Source of the DNA: JAYEHC01 sp964490635
GTDB taxonomy: Bacteria > Patescibacteriota > Minisyncoccia > JAHIHE01 > JAGLIN01
Length of the DNA stretch: 12,878 bases
Direction of reading: 5' to 3'
Assembly: GCA_964490635.1 (NCBI GenBank)
Contig: CAZBCK010000027.1
Coordinates: 1 to 12,878 of the forward strand
The notes below the pieces were generated by a model that made no database searches, was not told where the DNA came from, and saw nothing but the letters and a program-made list of their open reading frames with translations. Positions within the stretch are counted from its first letter, which is position 1. Each line of letters starts with the position of its first letter. Both the position numbers and the translations under genes were made by a program. Below, in pieces: positions 1 through 6,478 of the stretch.

Positions 1-59
1 TCTTTCCCAAAGGGGGGAGCTCACATATCCCAATTTATTAAATACAACTAAATTGTGTA

Positions 60-145
60 TGAGCCTAAAGTTTGACTTAAAAAAACGATCAGCTTTTGTT
101 TTTAAGTAGAACTTTGCTATCGCTCGTTCTACACTCCAAAGTGTG
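60..145 (+). repeat. GTAG-hairpin repeat, family 3, copy A
   Basis: The core at 106-137 is a 32-bp element starting GTAGAAC and closing with GTTCTAC, a 7-bp hairpin around a 13-nt loop, followed by ACTCC. It matches copy B (core 1345-1376) at 31 of 32 positions. The 32 bases upstream of each core also align without gaps, at about two thirds identity. The rest of 1-205 holds no gene that I can see; the first bases (TTTCCCAAAGGGGGGAG) could be the end of another repeat or terminator. Confidence 0.7.
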
Positions 146-205
146 AATAGAATTGAAACATATAAATTCTAAGTAGAGTATAAAACAATGATTAAAATAT
201 AAAAA

Positions 206-1261
206 ATGAAAAAACTAAAAATAGTTCAGCTTGCCCCGCTTTGGGAGCCGGTGCCGCCGAAAAAATATGGGGGGATAGAGATAATGATCAAAGCATTGAC
301 AGAAGAACTTGTCAAAAGAGGGCATCAAGTTACGCTTTTCGCGACTGGCAACTCCAAAACAAAAGCCAAACTGAATGCAGTTTTTCCGAAGTCATTATTG
401 GAGGAAAAAGTTGAATGGCATCATCGTTCGCAGAATCTGATCAATGCCGCGAACGCTTTTAAATATGCGGATAAGTTTGATCTAATTCATAATCACGCGG
501 GAGATAACGCATTGTTTTTCACGGATATTTGCGAAACACCGGTTTTAACGACATTGCATAATGTTTTGCCAGATCCGAAAAATTATAATTCGGATGAATA
601 TATAACTTTTAAATATTACGCGCGAAAAACAAATTTTGCGAGTATTAGTTTTAATCAGAGAACGCACACGAATCTGAAATTAAATTATGTTGATAATGTT
701 TACAATGGCATAGATATAAATAATTTCACTTTTAATAAAAAGCCGAAAGATTACTTGGTTTGGTTGGGCAGAATTCATTATGGCAAGGGAATGTGGAACG
801 CGGTCAGCGTCGCCAAAAAATCAAAACAAAAATTGATCGCGGCTGGTGGCGTAACTTGCGAAACGGACAAAGAATATCTTGAGAGTGTTCAACCAATGAT
901 TGACGGGAAGCGAATAAAGTATCTTGGCGAAGTCAGTTCGCGAGAGAAGAACAAGCTTTTGGGAAATGCCAGGGCGCTTTTATTTCCGGCAATTTGGGAA
1001 GAGCCGTTTGGTCTTGTGATGATTGAAGCAATGGCTTGCGGCACGCCGGTAATCGCTTTTGATAAAGGTGCTGTTCCTGAAGTTATCAAACACGGAAAAA
1101 CCGGATTTGTTGTTAAAAATGAAAAAGAGATGATCAAAGCGATTGGAAAGATAGATCAGATAAACAGAGCTGATTGTCGTGAACATATAGAAAATAATTT
1201 CACGGTGGAGAAAATGGTTGATGGGTATGAGAGGATTTATGAAAAGATAATGAAAGATTAA
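206..1261 (+). CDS. GT4 family glycosyltransferase
   Basis: A 351-residue retaining glycosyltransferase of the GT-B fold (GT4, PF00534/PF13439 type), probably cytoplasmic or membrane-peripheral; no signal peptide or membrane segment is seen. The N-terminal Rossmann domain has the glycine-rich loop GGIE (22-25) after a beta strand (KIVQLAPLWEP), and HNH at 95-97 in the usual DLIHNH position. The C-terminal domain has WLGRIHYGKG (186-195), the nucleotide-sugar site, and the EX7E motif E266...E274 in EEPFGLVMIEAMACGTP, where the two glutamates contact the sugar nucleotide. Length is normal for the family. The ATG has no obvious Shine-Dalgarno. It lies upstream of two alpha-glucan enzymes on the same strand, so a role in glucan synthesis is possible, but GT4 members also make glycolipids and surface glycans. 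Donor and acceptor cannot be read from sequence. Confidence 0.92.
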   Translation: MKKLKIVQLAPLWEPVPPKKYGGIEIMIKALTEELVKRGHQVTLFATGNSKTKAKLNAVFPKSLLEEKVEWHHRSQNLINAANAFKYADKFDLIHNHAGDNALFFTDICETPVLTTLHNVLPDPKNYNSDEYITFKYYARKTNFASISFNQRTHTNLKLNYVDNVYNGIDINNFTFNKKPKDYLVWLGRIHYGKGMWNAVSVAKKSKQKLIAAGGVTCETDKEYLESVQPMIDGKRIKYLGEVSSREKNKLLGNARALLFPAIWEEPFGLVMIEAMACGTPVIAFDKGAVPEVIKHGKTGFVVKNEKEMIKAIGKIDQINRADCREHIENNFTVEKMVDGYERIYEKIMKD

Positions 1262-1268
1262 TAATTCC

Positions 1269-1397
1269 AGGACTTACGCGTTTGAAGTATCAAACAAGTG
1301 ATAGTGGAGTTTGGATTTAAAAAACAATTAACTTCCGCTTTCAGGTAGAACTTTGTTATCGCTCGTTCTACACTCCGAAATGAAACGCGTAAGTCCT
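1269..1397. repeat. MITE-like inverted repeat carrying GTAG hairpin (family 3, copy B)
   Basis: Perfect 15-bp terminal inverted repeats, AGGACTTACGCGTTT at 1269-1283 and its complement at 1383-1397, bound a 129-bp unit. The right half contains the 32-bp core (1345-1376, GTAGAAC...GTTCTAC hairpin). The left half (about 1284-1315) aligns imperfectly with the reverse complement of that core, so the whole is a degenerate head-to-head pair. It fills almost the whole gap between the GT4 and GH57 genes. No transposase is encoded. Confidence 0.8.
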
Positions 1398-1428
1398 AAA
1401 TTCAAAGAAATTAATATAAAAAAACATT

Positions 1429-3477
1429 ATGTCAAAAGTATATTTTTTATTTGGAGTTCATAATCATCAGCCAGTGGGGAACGATCCGTTTGTTTTTAAT
1501 AAAGTCTTTGAGGATTGTTATCGTCCTTTTATTGATGTCCTGAAAGAATTCCCGGAAATAAAATGTAGCGTTCATTTTAGCGGACCGCTTTATGATTGGA
1601 TTTTGTCTAATCACCGTGAATATATTAAAACGCTCAAAGAAATGTCTGAAAAGGGTCAAATTGAAATTACGGGTGGAGCGTATTATGAACCTATCCTCTC
1701 TATAATTTCTGACAAAGACAAACTTGCTCAAATTCGTTTGATGAATGATTTTATTAAAAAAGAATTTGGAAAAGCTCCTTCCGGAATGTGGCTGGCGGAG
1801 CGGGTTTGGGAGCCGCAATTGGCAAGTATCATTCATAAAAGCGGTTTGAAATATACTTTTCTGGATGATGCGCATTTTCGCTCTGCCGGTATTTGCGATA
1901 AAGAATTGACCGGATATTATACGACGGAAAATGACGCAAAACCAATTGCGGTTTTTCCGATCAACAAAACTCTTCGTTTCAAGATCCCTTTTTCCAAAGC
2001 GGAAGAGTCGTTGAAATTGCTGAAAAGTTTTTCCCGAAAAAAAGATGTTCTAGTCACTCTTTTTGATGATGGAGAAAAATTCGGTTCGTGGCCATGGACT
2101 TATGACTGGATCTATAACAAAAAATGGTTAGAGAAGTTTTTCAAATTGCTTCTAAAAAATAACAAAACTGTTGAAACGATCACAGCTTCCGAGGCTTTGA
2201 AAAAATTTAGGACAAAAGGATTGATTTATCTTCCAACTTCTTCATATCCGGAGATGGACGAGTGGACAATGGAACCGCGAGAATTTTTATATTACAAAGA
2301 ACTGAAAGACCGTTTGAAAAAATATTCTGATTACAAAAAGCTGAGGAATTATTTGAGAACGGGATTTTTTCGGAATTTTTTTGTCAAATATCCGCACGCG
2401 AATTATATGCACAAAAGGATGCTTTATTTAAGCGAGAATATTCATAAGGCAGAAACGAGGCAGCGCCTTGTTTCTACAAAAAATAAAAATATCTTTCACT
2501 ATCTCTGGAAAGCTCAGTGCAACTGCGGTTATTGGCACGGTCTGTTCGGCGGATTTTATCTTGGACATATCAGAGCGGCAATTTATGAAAATTTGATTAA
2601 GGCGGAAAAAGAGCTGGATAAAAAATATGTCGGAAGTTCTCTAATTATAGAAAAAGCTGATTTTGATTTTGACGGGCTGGCTGAAACTATCGTCAGAAAT
2701 TCTCATCTCACCTGCGTTTTTTCCAAGCGCGGCGGGACTCTTTTGGAAATGAGTTATAGAGATAAAAATTTTAATCTTCTTAATACGATCACGAGAAGAG
2801 AAGAATCTTATCATAAGAAAATAAAGGGTAAAGATATAAAAACAAGAAAAGGAAAAATAATAAAAAAAGAGGAAATTATTTATGACGAATATGAACGCTT
2901 GAGTTTGGTTGATCATCTGCTGAGTAAAAAATTAACTATGAGCGATTTTGACAAGCAGAAAAATTTCACGACTCTTTCCGGGGATGTTTATGAGTTAGAT
3001 GTTGACAAGGTAGAGACGAGGCAGTGCCTCGTCTCTACGACATTAAATTATAAATATAAAAACAGGAATCTGGAATTCACAAAAAAGATCAGCTTGAACA
3101 AAAAAGCGGAAATAAGAACGGAATATATTTTTTGGAGAGACGAGGCAGTGCCTCGTCTCTACGAGAAATATAATTTTGGCACAGAGTTCAATATATTTTT
3201 TCAATCGCCGAGATTCGTAACATTTTATACGGAAAAAGGCGAGGCAACTTTGAAAAGAAAAAGGGCGTTTAAAAAAATAAAGTATTTAAAAATATTTGAT
3301 AAATTTAAAAATATTTATTCGCGATTTGATTTTGACGAAGCGGATGTGCTCATTACGCCGATTTATTCCATTGCCAATTCGCAAAACGGACCGGAAAAAA
3401 TATTCCAGCAAGCGTCTATTTTGTTTATCAAAAAGAATAATAATAATTTTTTTAATTTGAATTTGTTTTTTAAATGA
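1429..3477 (+). CDS. GH57 alpha-amylase / 4-alpha-glucanotransferase with three in-frame palindrome insertions
   Basis: A 682-residue GH57 enzyme of the Thermococcus 4-alpha-glucanotransferase type, acting on alpha-1,4-glucans (transfer or hydrolysis). The N-terminal catalytic (beta/alpha)7 barrel opens with FGVHNHQPVGN (8-18). WLAERVWEPQL (121-131) carries the nucleophile E124, and LFDDGEKFG (211-219) carries the acid/base D214, matching the positions known for the T. litoralis enzyme. MHKRML (327-332) and KAQCNCGYWHGLFGG (361-375) are family landmarks of the middle domain (DUF1925 type). A DUF1926-type C-terminal beta domain starts near ADFDFDG (410-416). No signal peptide, so probably intracellular. 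Unusual: residues about 341-350, 528-537 and 569-578 are encoded by copies of one 29-bp palindrome. Relative to the remembered Thermococcus sequence, the first adds about 11 residues between MHKRML and KAQC. The last 15 residues are Asn/Phe/Lys-rich low-complexity. Ends in TGA. Amylase versus transferase activity is not decided. Confidence 0.93.
   Translation: MSKVYFLFGVHNHQPVGNDPFVFNKVFEDCYRPFIDVLKEFPEIKCSVHFSGPLYDWILSNHREYIKTLKEMSEKGQIEITGGAYYEPILSIISDKDKLAQIRLMNDFIKKEFGKAPSGMWLAERVWEPQLASIIHKSGLKYTFLDDAHFRSAGICDKELTGYYTTENDAKPIAVFPINKTLRFKIPFSKAEESLKLLKSFSRKKDVLVTLFDDGEKFGSWPWTYDWIYNKKWLEKFFKLLLKNNKTVETITASEALKKFRTKGLIYLPTSSYPEMDEWTMEPREFLYYKELKDRLKKYSDYKKLRNYLRTGFFRNFFVKYPHANYMHKRMLYLSENIHKAETRQRLVSTKNKNIFHYLWKAQCNCGYWHGLFGGFYLGHIRAAIYENLIKAEKELDKKYVGSSLIIEKADFDFDGLAETIVRNSHLTCVFSKRGGTLLEMSYRDKNFNLLNTITRREESYHKKIKGKDIKTRKGKIIKKEEIIYDEYERLSLVDHLLSKKLTMSDFDKQKNFTTLSGDVYELDVDKVETRQCLVSTTLNYKYKNRNLEFTKKISLNKKAEIRTEYIFWRDEAVPRLYEKYNFGTEFNIFFQSPRFVTFYTEKGEATLKRKRAFKKIKYLKIFDKFKNIYSRFDFDEADVLITPIYSIANSQNGPEKIFQQASILFIKKNNNNFFNLNLFFK
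2449..2477. repeat. 29-bp GTAG palindrome, family 1, copy 1 (inside GH57 gene)
   Basis: The arms AGAAACGAGGC (2451-2461) and GCCTTGTTTCT (2465-2475) pair over 11 positions with one G-T, around the loop AGC. It is the most diverged of four copies (starts GCAG instead of GTAG). It is read in frame as AETRQRLVST, GH57 residues 341-350. Confidence 0.85.
3010..3038. repeat. 29-bp GTAG palindrome, family 1, copy 2 (inside GH57 gene)
   Basis: Perfect palindrome: GTAGAGACGAGGC (3010-3022), loop AGT, GCCTCGTCTCTAC (3026-3038), followed by GA as in copies 3 and 4. It begins exactly on a codon boundary and is read VETRQCLVST, GH57 residues 528-537, the same frame as copy 1. Confidence 0.95.
3134..3162. 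repeat. 29-bp GTAG palindrome, family 1, copy 3 (inside GH57 gene)
   Basis: Identical to copy 2 at 28 of 29 positions (GGAG instead of GTAG at the left foot), with the same loop AGT and the same trailing GA. It is read one base out of phase with copies 1 and 2, giving WRDEAVPRLY (GH57 residues 569-578), so an unrelated peptide comes from the same DNA element. Confidence 0.95.
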
Positions 3478-3497
3478 GGATACTGATCTTTACCAAT

Positions 3498-3606
3498 AAT
3501 TCCCCTCTTGAAAGGGGTAATCCCGTTAGGGATGGGGTGTGTTGCATAGTTTTGTTTGTAACACACCCCATCCGCTTCGCGAATTACCCCTCTCAAGAGG
3601 GGAATT
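3498..3606. repeat. 109-bp imperfect inverted repeat (family 4)
   Basis: The left arm 3498-3543 and right arm 3560-3606 are complementary at both ends (AATTCCCCTCTTGA..., and ...GATGGGGTGTGTT), separated by a 16-nt spacer. The arms differ in one internal block, CCCGTTAGGG on the left against CGCTTCGCG on the right. Each block is itself a mini-hairpin, suggesting independent turnover. It occupies the gap between the GH57 stop (3477) and the MazG-like gene. It could terminate transcription or be a non-autonomous mobile element; there is no T-tract. Confidence 0.85.
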
Positions 3607-3651
3607 ATAAGAAAATCAGCAGAGTCTAAATAAGTTTTTAATTATATTATT

Positions 3652-3950
3652 ATGGAAACAAAAATATTTCAAAAAACCTGCGTTGAAATTGTAAAAAAAT
3701 TGATAATAAATATGGAATCAAAAGAGAATCATGTTTTAGTTTTGCTCAACTAATGGAGGAAATAGGCGAATTAGCAAGGGATATAAATCTGCCAAAATTA
3801 AGAAACAAAAAGATAGATAGAAAAAATTTAGAAGGAGAGTTCGCTGATGTTGTTCTTCAGTTGGCAGTTCTTGCTGATTTATATAATATTGATTTTGAAA
3901 AAGCCGTTGAGTCAAAAATTGAGATTTTAAAGGAAAGGCATAATTTGTAA
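3652..3950 (+). pseudogene. MazG-like nucleotide pyrophosphohydrolase, split by a -1 frameshift at an A7 run
   Basis: The family is all-alpha NTP pyrophosphatases that clean nucleotide pools. The ATG at 3652 opens METKIFQKTCVEIVKK, but that frame stops at 3751-3753. The homologous continuation lies in the -1 frame: read from 3699 it gives IDNKYGIKRESCFSFAQ, then LMEEIGELARDI with the metal-binding EExxE motif and GEFADVVLQLAVLAD with ExxD, ending at 3950. The joined product is 99 residues, a normal length for a single-domain MazG-like protein. The break falls at A AAA AAA (3693-3699), in exactly the phase of a -1 slippery heptamer (GTA AAA AAA). No strong stem-loop is evident downstream, so a one-base homopolymer deletion or assembly error is at least as likely as programmed frameshifting. 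Translated only from the internal ATG at 3753, the protein would lack its first helix. Confidence 0.75.
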
Positions 3951-3971
3951 AAATTAATAAATTTATCTTTT

Positions 3972-5819
3972 ATGAAAATAAATAAAAATCTTTGGATTGA
4001 GGGTGGGTATTATATTGATTTTGACGCGTTTGGGCAGTTCAGAATTATTGGTCCGAATAATCATCTTTATTGCGGTCTGATTGATATCCCGCGCCATAAA
4101 ATAAATATAAATTCCATTAAAAGCAAAAATAATATTTTGCAAATTAATGCTGTTTTTAATTCAGAGAGCGTGAATTTATATTATCCGGCGATGGACGATA
4201 TGAGAACAGTGAGAGAATTAACAATACAAAAAACTTTTTTGAAGATCAGAGAAGAAATTTATGACAGGATGGTTCCACAGATTGTGAGGAGAAGCAGAAA
4301 AGATGAGAAAACGCTGTTGAAATTCAAAAGAGTGTACGGCAGAAAATACTATCAGACAATTTTTGAATTTGGCGATGGGGTTATAATTAAAAAAATAAAA
4401 CGCCTGTTTGCCGGATATAAAATTTTTATATCTCACCCAACCTCTCCTAAAAGAGGAGGGAATATTGAGGAAATCCCATTCACTGTAAAAGTGAGCACTA
4501 ATGATATAAACTTTCATAAATTAAACAGAATTAGCGCGATTGATATAAGCAGCTTCAATTTCAAAGCGTTTGGGAAAAAAGAAATGGTAATTAAAGAAAT
4601 TTGGAGCAAAACCGAATTTGAAATAAAACATTTGCTGGAGTGGAAAAAGACTTCCGGTGATCGTTTTGGAACAATATTTCCAAGAGACTGGATGGAAGCG
4701 GCTGATTTGGGATATCATGATCTAACACCCAAAACCAAAGACTATATGTATGAACAATCTCTGAAAAATGTAAATAAAAAAGGGGAAGGATGGCATGAGG
4801 ATGCAATTGGAGAATTTAAGCACGAGTACGAAATGTCCGGCAAAGATATTTTTGACAGACATATGATAGACATTGAACCGCACTATTTGGTAGGAGCTGA
4901 ATATCTCTCTTATGATTTTTGGCTAAAAACAGAAAATAGAAAAAAGATGCGTCTTGTCGCAAAGTATGTTTTAAAACAGGCGGACACGCGCAATTACATA
5001 ACTCTTAAAAAAAATAATGTAACGGGAAATTGGAGGGATAGCAAAAACACTTTCAGAAGAGTGAGTAAGATTATTGCTCCTTTTGATGTTAACGCTGTTT
5101 TTTATCCAAAAGCGCTACTCATTATTAAAAATAATTATAAAAAATTCGGTTTTGGAGAAAGTGATATTGTTCAAATCGGCGCGATATACGATAAATGGAA
5201 AAATAAAAAAGATGAATATAAATTTAAAAATAAAGATGGCAGAACGGCTTACGCGCTCGCGCTTTATGGAACTGAAAAAAACGAAGACGGCAGTTATCAA
5301 TATGAAAAATTTAAAGTCAATCATATCGATGAGTCATATCTTTACACATACGATAAAGGGAGCAAAGAAGACATTAGAAGTTTTTGTGAGAGGCTACTTG
5401 ATCCGCAATATTTTTATACCGAATTTGGATCTTTATTGGTAGCCAAAAACAATAAATATTTTTATAATTCCGGAGAATATCACGGCACGGTTATTTGGAT
5501 AAAGCAAACAGCTTTTGTTGTTTTGGGATTAAGCAAGCATTTGAAAATAGCGATCATTGAAGGGTGGTCTCTTGATCTGCAAAAATTGATCAAAAAAACA
5601 ATTTTTAGAATTACGAAAGATACTTTGAGCGCCATAGAAGAAATGAAAGCGGTTCCCGAGGTATATGCGGACATAGAAGGAAAGCCAATTCCGTTCTCCG
5701 AGCTATCAGGTTCCAAAAACGAAGGAAGTGAAGTCCAGCTTTGGTCAGCGGTGGGGATCAGAAGGATTATCAGAAAGTACTATGAATTATTGACAGACGA
5801 GAAGTACAAAGGTATTTAA
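3972..5819 (+). CDS. Glycogen-debranching-like (amylo-alpha-1,6-glucosidase type) glycosidase
   Basis: A 615-residue protein. Residues 1-215 form a beta-rich N-terminal domain. The C-terminal two thirds look like the (alpha/alpha)6 barrel of glycogen debranching enzymes (PF06202, GH133-like). The landmarks in order are TIFPRDWMEAADL (234-246; cf. the FGRDT region), NWRDS (353-357; cf. TWMDA), PFDVNAVFYPKAL (370-382; cf. PVEVNALWYNAL), YHGTVIWIKQTAFVVLGL (503-520; cf. YHNGTVWPW) and VQLWSAVG (588-595; cf. QAWS). These support hydrolysis of alpha-1,6 branch glucose, but the motifs are divergent and a related GH15/GH63-like activity is possible. No signal peptide. It starts 21 bases after the MazG-like gene with no Shine-Dalgarno. 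Residues 155-163 (HPTSPKRGG) are encoded by a palindromic stretch resembling a neighbouring repeat. Its genomic partner GH57 supports a glycogen role. Confidence 0.72.
   Translation: MKINKNLWIEGGYYIDFDAFGQFRIIGPNNHLYCGLIDIPRHKININSIKSKNNILQINAVFNSESVNLYYPAMDDMRTVRELTIQKTFLKIREEIYDRMVPQIVRRSRKDEKTLLKFKRVYGRKYYQTIFEFGDGVIIKKIKRLFAGYKIFISHPTSPKRGGNIEEIPFTVKVSTNDINFHKLNRISAIDISSFNFKAFGKKEMVIKEIWSKTEFEIKHLLEWKKTSGDRFGTIFPRDWMEAADLGYHDLTPKTKDYMYEQSLKNVNKKGEGWHEDAIGEFKHEYEMSGKDIFDRHMIDIEPHYLVGAEYLSYDFWLKTENRKKMRLVAKYVLKQADTRNYITLKKNNVTGNWRDSKNTFRRVSKIIAPFDVNAVFYPKALLIIKNNYKKFGFGESDIVQIGAIYDKWKNKKDEYKFKNKDGRTAYALALYGTEKNEDGSYQYEKFKVNHIDESYLYTYDKGSKEDIRSFCERLLDPQYFYTEFGSLLVAKNNKYFYNSGEYHGTVIWIKQTAFVVLGLSKHLKIAIIEGWSLDLQKLIKKTIFRITKDTLSAIEEMKAVPEVYADIEGKPIPFSELSGSKNEGSEVQLWSAVGIRRIIRKYYELLTDEKYKGI
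4432..4470. repeat. Possible repeat remnant inside the debranching-like gene
   Basis: CTCTCCT (4442-4448) and AGGAGGG (4454-4460) make a hairpin of seven positions with one T-G pair and loop AAAAG. The right side, AGAGGAGGGAATATT, resembles the end of the 3498-3606 repeat (AGAGGGGAATTAT). It is translated as HPTSPKRGGNIEE without breaking the frame. Homology to that family is an inference from a short, low-complexity match. Confidence 0.45.
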
Positions 5820-5876
5820 GCACTGCTTTAGATAATATTAATAATGTTATGGATGAGTTGTTTATAACCAGTGCTT
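5818..5876. promoter_or_regulatory. 8-bp inverted repeat flanking a small hairpin, overlapping a -35 box
   Basis: AAGCACTG (5818-5825) is perfectly complementary to CAGTGCTT (5869-5876), whose last two bases are the start of the TTGACA box at 5875. Between them GTTAT (5846-5850) pairs with ATAAC (5864-5868). This could be the 3' end structure of the debranching-gene mRNA or an operator; there is no U-tract. Confidence 0.35.
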
Positions 5877-5902
5877 GACACATTTTTTGAAAGTGAGATA
5901 AT
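5875..5902 (+). promoter_or_regulatory. Sigma70-like promoter
   Basis: A consensus -35 TTGACA (5875-5880) is followed after 16 bases by GATAAT (5897-5902), five of six matches to TATAAT. A start site near 5909 is predicted, about 90 bases after the upstream stop codon. It would drive the short RNA ending at the terminator near 6010 and, by read-through, the DUF2292 gene. Confidence 0.7.
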
Positions 5903-5908
5903 AAGATT

Positions 5909-6018
5909 GGATGCAGAGTAGGGAGGGTCTTGATCTGAAAGAATAAACTTAGATAGTTATGTTTTCAGGATGAATAGGCAACCAGAGGAATTTTATCTCA
6001 CTAGGTTGTTTTTTGTGT
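5909..6018 (+). ncRNA. Candidate small RNA or attenuated leader, about 105 nt
   Basis: It is bounded by a strong promoter and an intrinsic terminator, with no credible ORF (only 11 codons from the ATG at 5911). A hairpin forms between 5934-5941 and 5962-5969 (CTGAAA/TTTCAG core plus wobbles), capped by AAC/GTT (5946-5948, 5956-5958) around TTAGATA. The second hairpin is the terminator. It matches no RNA family I recognise. It may be an independent sRNA, or a leader controlling the DUF2292 gene 160 bases downstream. Confidence 0.45.
5979..6016 (+). terminator. Intrinsic terminator of the candidate small RNA
   Basis: CAACC (5979-5983) pairs with GGTTG (6004-6008). An inner GAG/CTC (5985-5987 with 5997-5999) extends the stem across an internal loop. 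It is followed directly by a T-rich tract (TTTTTTGTGTTTTT overlapping the stem foot). Confidence 0.6.
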
Positions 6019-6177
6019 TTTTATAAAGTTAGGACTTTCTTGCTTTTTTCTCCCTGTCGCAGTCTATCAGTAAAAGGATTACGACGAGAAAGCGCGCAAT
6101 TCTCCGGAGTTTTCTACCGAGAGACTCCAGCGAGGCAGAAGTGAGGAAATTCTAAGAGTATCTAAATCTTGAAAAAT
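6019..6177 (+). other. Leader region of the DUF2292 gene
   Basis: No ORF or clear promoter. The only structure seen is a hairpin GGAGT (6106-6110) / ACTCC (6124-6128) with inner TCT/AGA and loop ACCG. If transcription passes the terminator at 6010, this is a 160-nt structured 5' UTR. Confidence 0.3.
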
Positions 6178-6465
6178 ATGGAAGATCAGCAAATAGAAAA
6201 TCAGCCAAAGCAAAGATTGAGTCAGATTTCACAAGAAGAGGTAGATATTATCAATGACATCCGTGAATTGGATTTTGGAAGAGTGAACATAATTATTCAG
6301 GACGGCGTTGTTGTCAGCAAAGAAATAACAAAGATTGTGAGAGGTGGCAAAGGGCGCAATCGCGGCAGCGCGCGGCAGCAGAGTATTGTTGAGGACAGAA
6401 ATGTAAATAGTAACGGCAGTGGTTATAACGGCGGAAATAATATTAATAATGGCAGGGTATATTAG
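6178..6465 (+). CDS. DUF2292 (YezD-family) small protein with Gly/Asn-rich tail
   Basis: A 95-residue protein. Residues about 19-56 match the pattern of the DUF2292/YezD family: an N-terminal helix (EEVDIINDIRELDFG), then two strands around the signature NIIIQDGVVVSKEITKIVR (phG-s-V-pI-I-Q-D-G-p-V-V-p-pE-p-pp-K). The family is small (about 55-60 residues) and of unknown function, sometimes found with sulfur-assimilation genes; none are seen here. The extra C-terminal 40 residues are basic then Gly/Asn/Ser-rich (SNGSGYNGGNNINNG), probably disordered. There is no Shine-Dalgarno; the ATG at 6178 is chosen over an in-frame TTG at 6169 (adds three residues), which cannot be excluded. It stands alone between the candidate small RNA and a repeat-rich gap. 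Confidence 0.75.
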   Translation: MEDQQIENQPKQRLSQISQEEVDIINDIRELDFGRVNIIIQDGVVVSKEITKIVRGGKGRNRGSARQQSIVEDRNVNSNGSGYNGGNNINNGRVY

Positions 6466-6478
6466 AATGTATTTGCCT

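Noticed and set aside
1447..1875. Long minus-strand open frame opposite the GH57 gene
   Set aside because: It lies wholly within a strongly supported GH57 catalytic domain on the other strand, with no recognisable motif; it is a coding shadow.
3693..3699. Firm call of programmed ribosomal frameshifting in the MazG-like gene
   Set aside because: The heptamer and phase fit, but no downstream stem-loop or Shine-Dalgarno-like stimulator is apparent and A-runs are common indel sites; left as one of three options.
5074..5442. 122-codon plus-strand frame inside the debranching-like gene
   Set aside because: It overlaps the conserved barrel region in another frame and its composition is Ile/Lys/Asn-rich noise from AT-rich DNA.
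5911..5946. 11-codon leader peptide ORF after the 5875 promoter
   Set aside because: It has no ribosome binding site and no run of codons for one amino acid that would suggest attenuation.
5909..6018. Assignment of the candidate RNA to 6S, SRP, tmRNA or a known riboswitch class
   Set aside because: No diagnostic conserved bases of those families were found.
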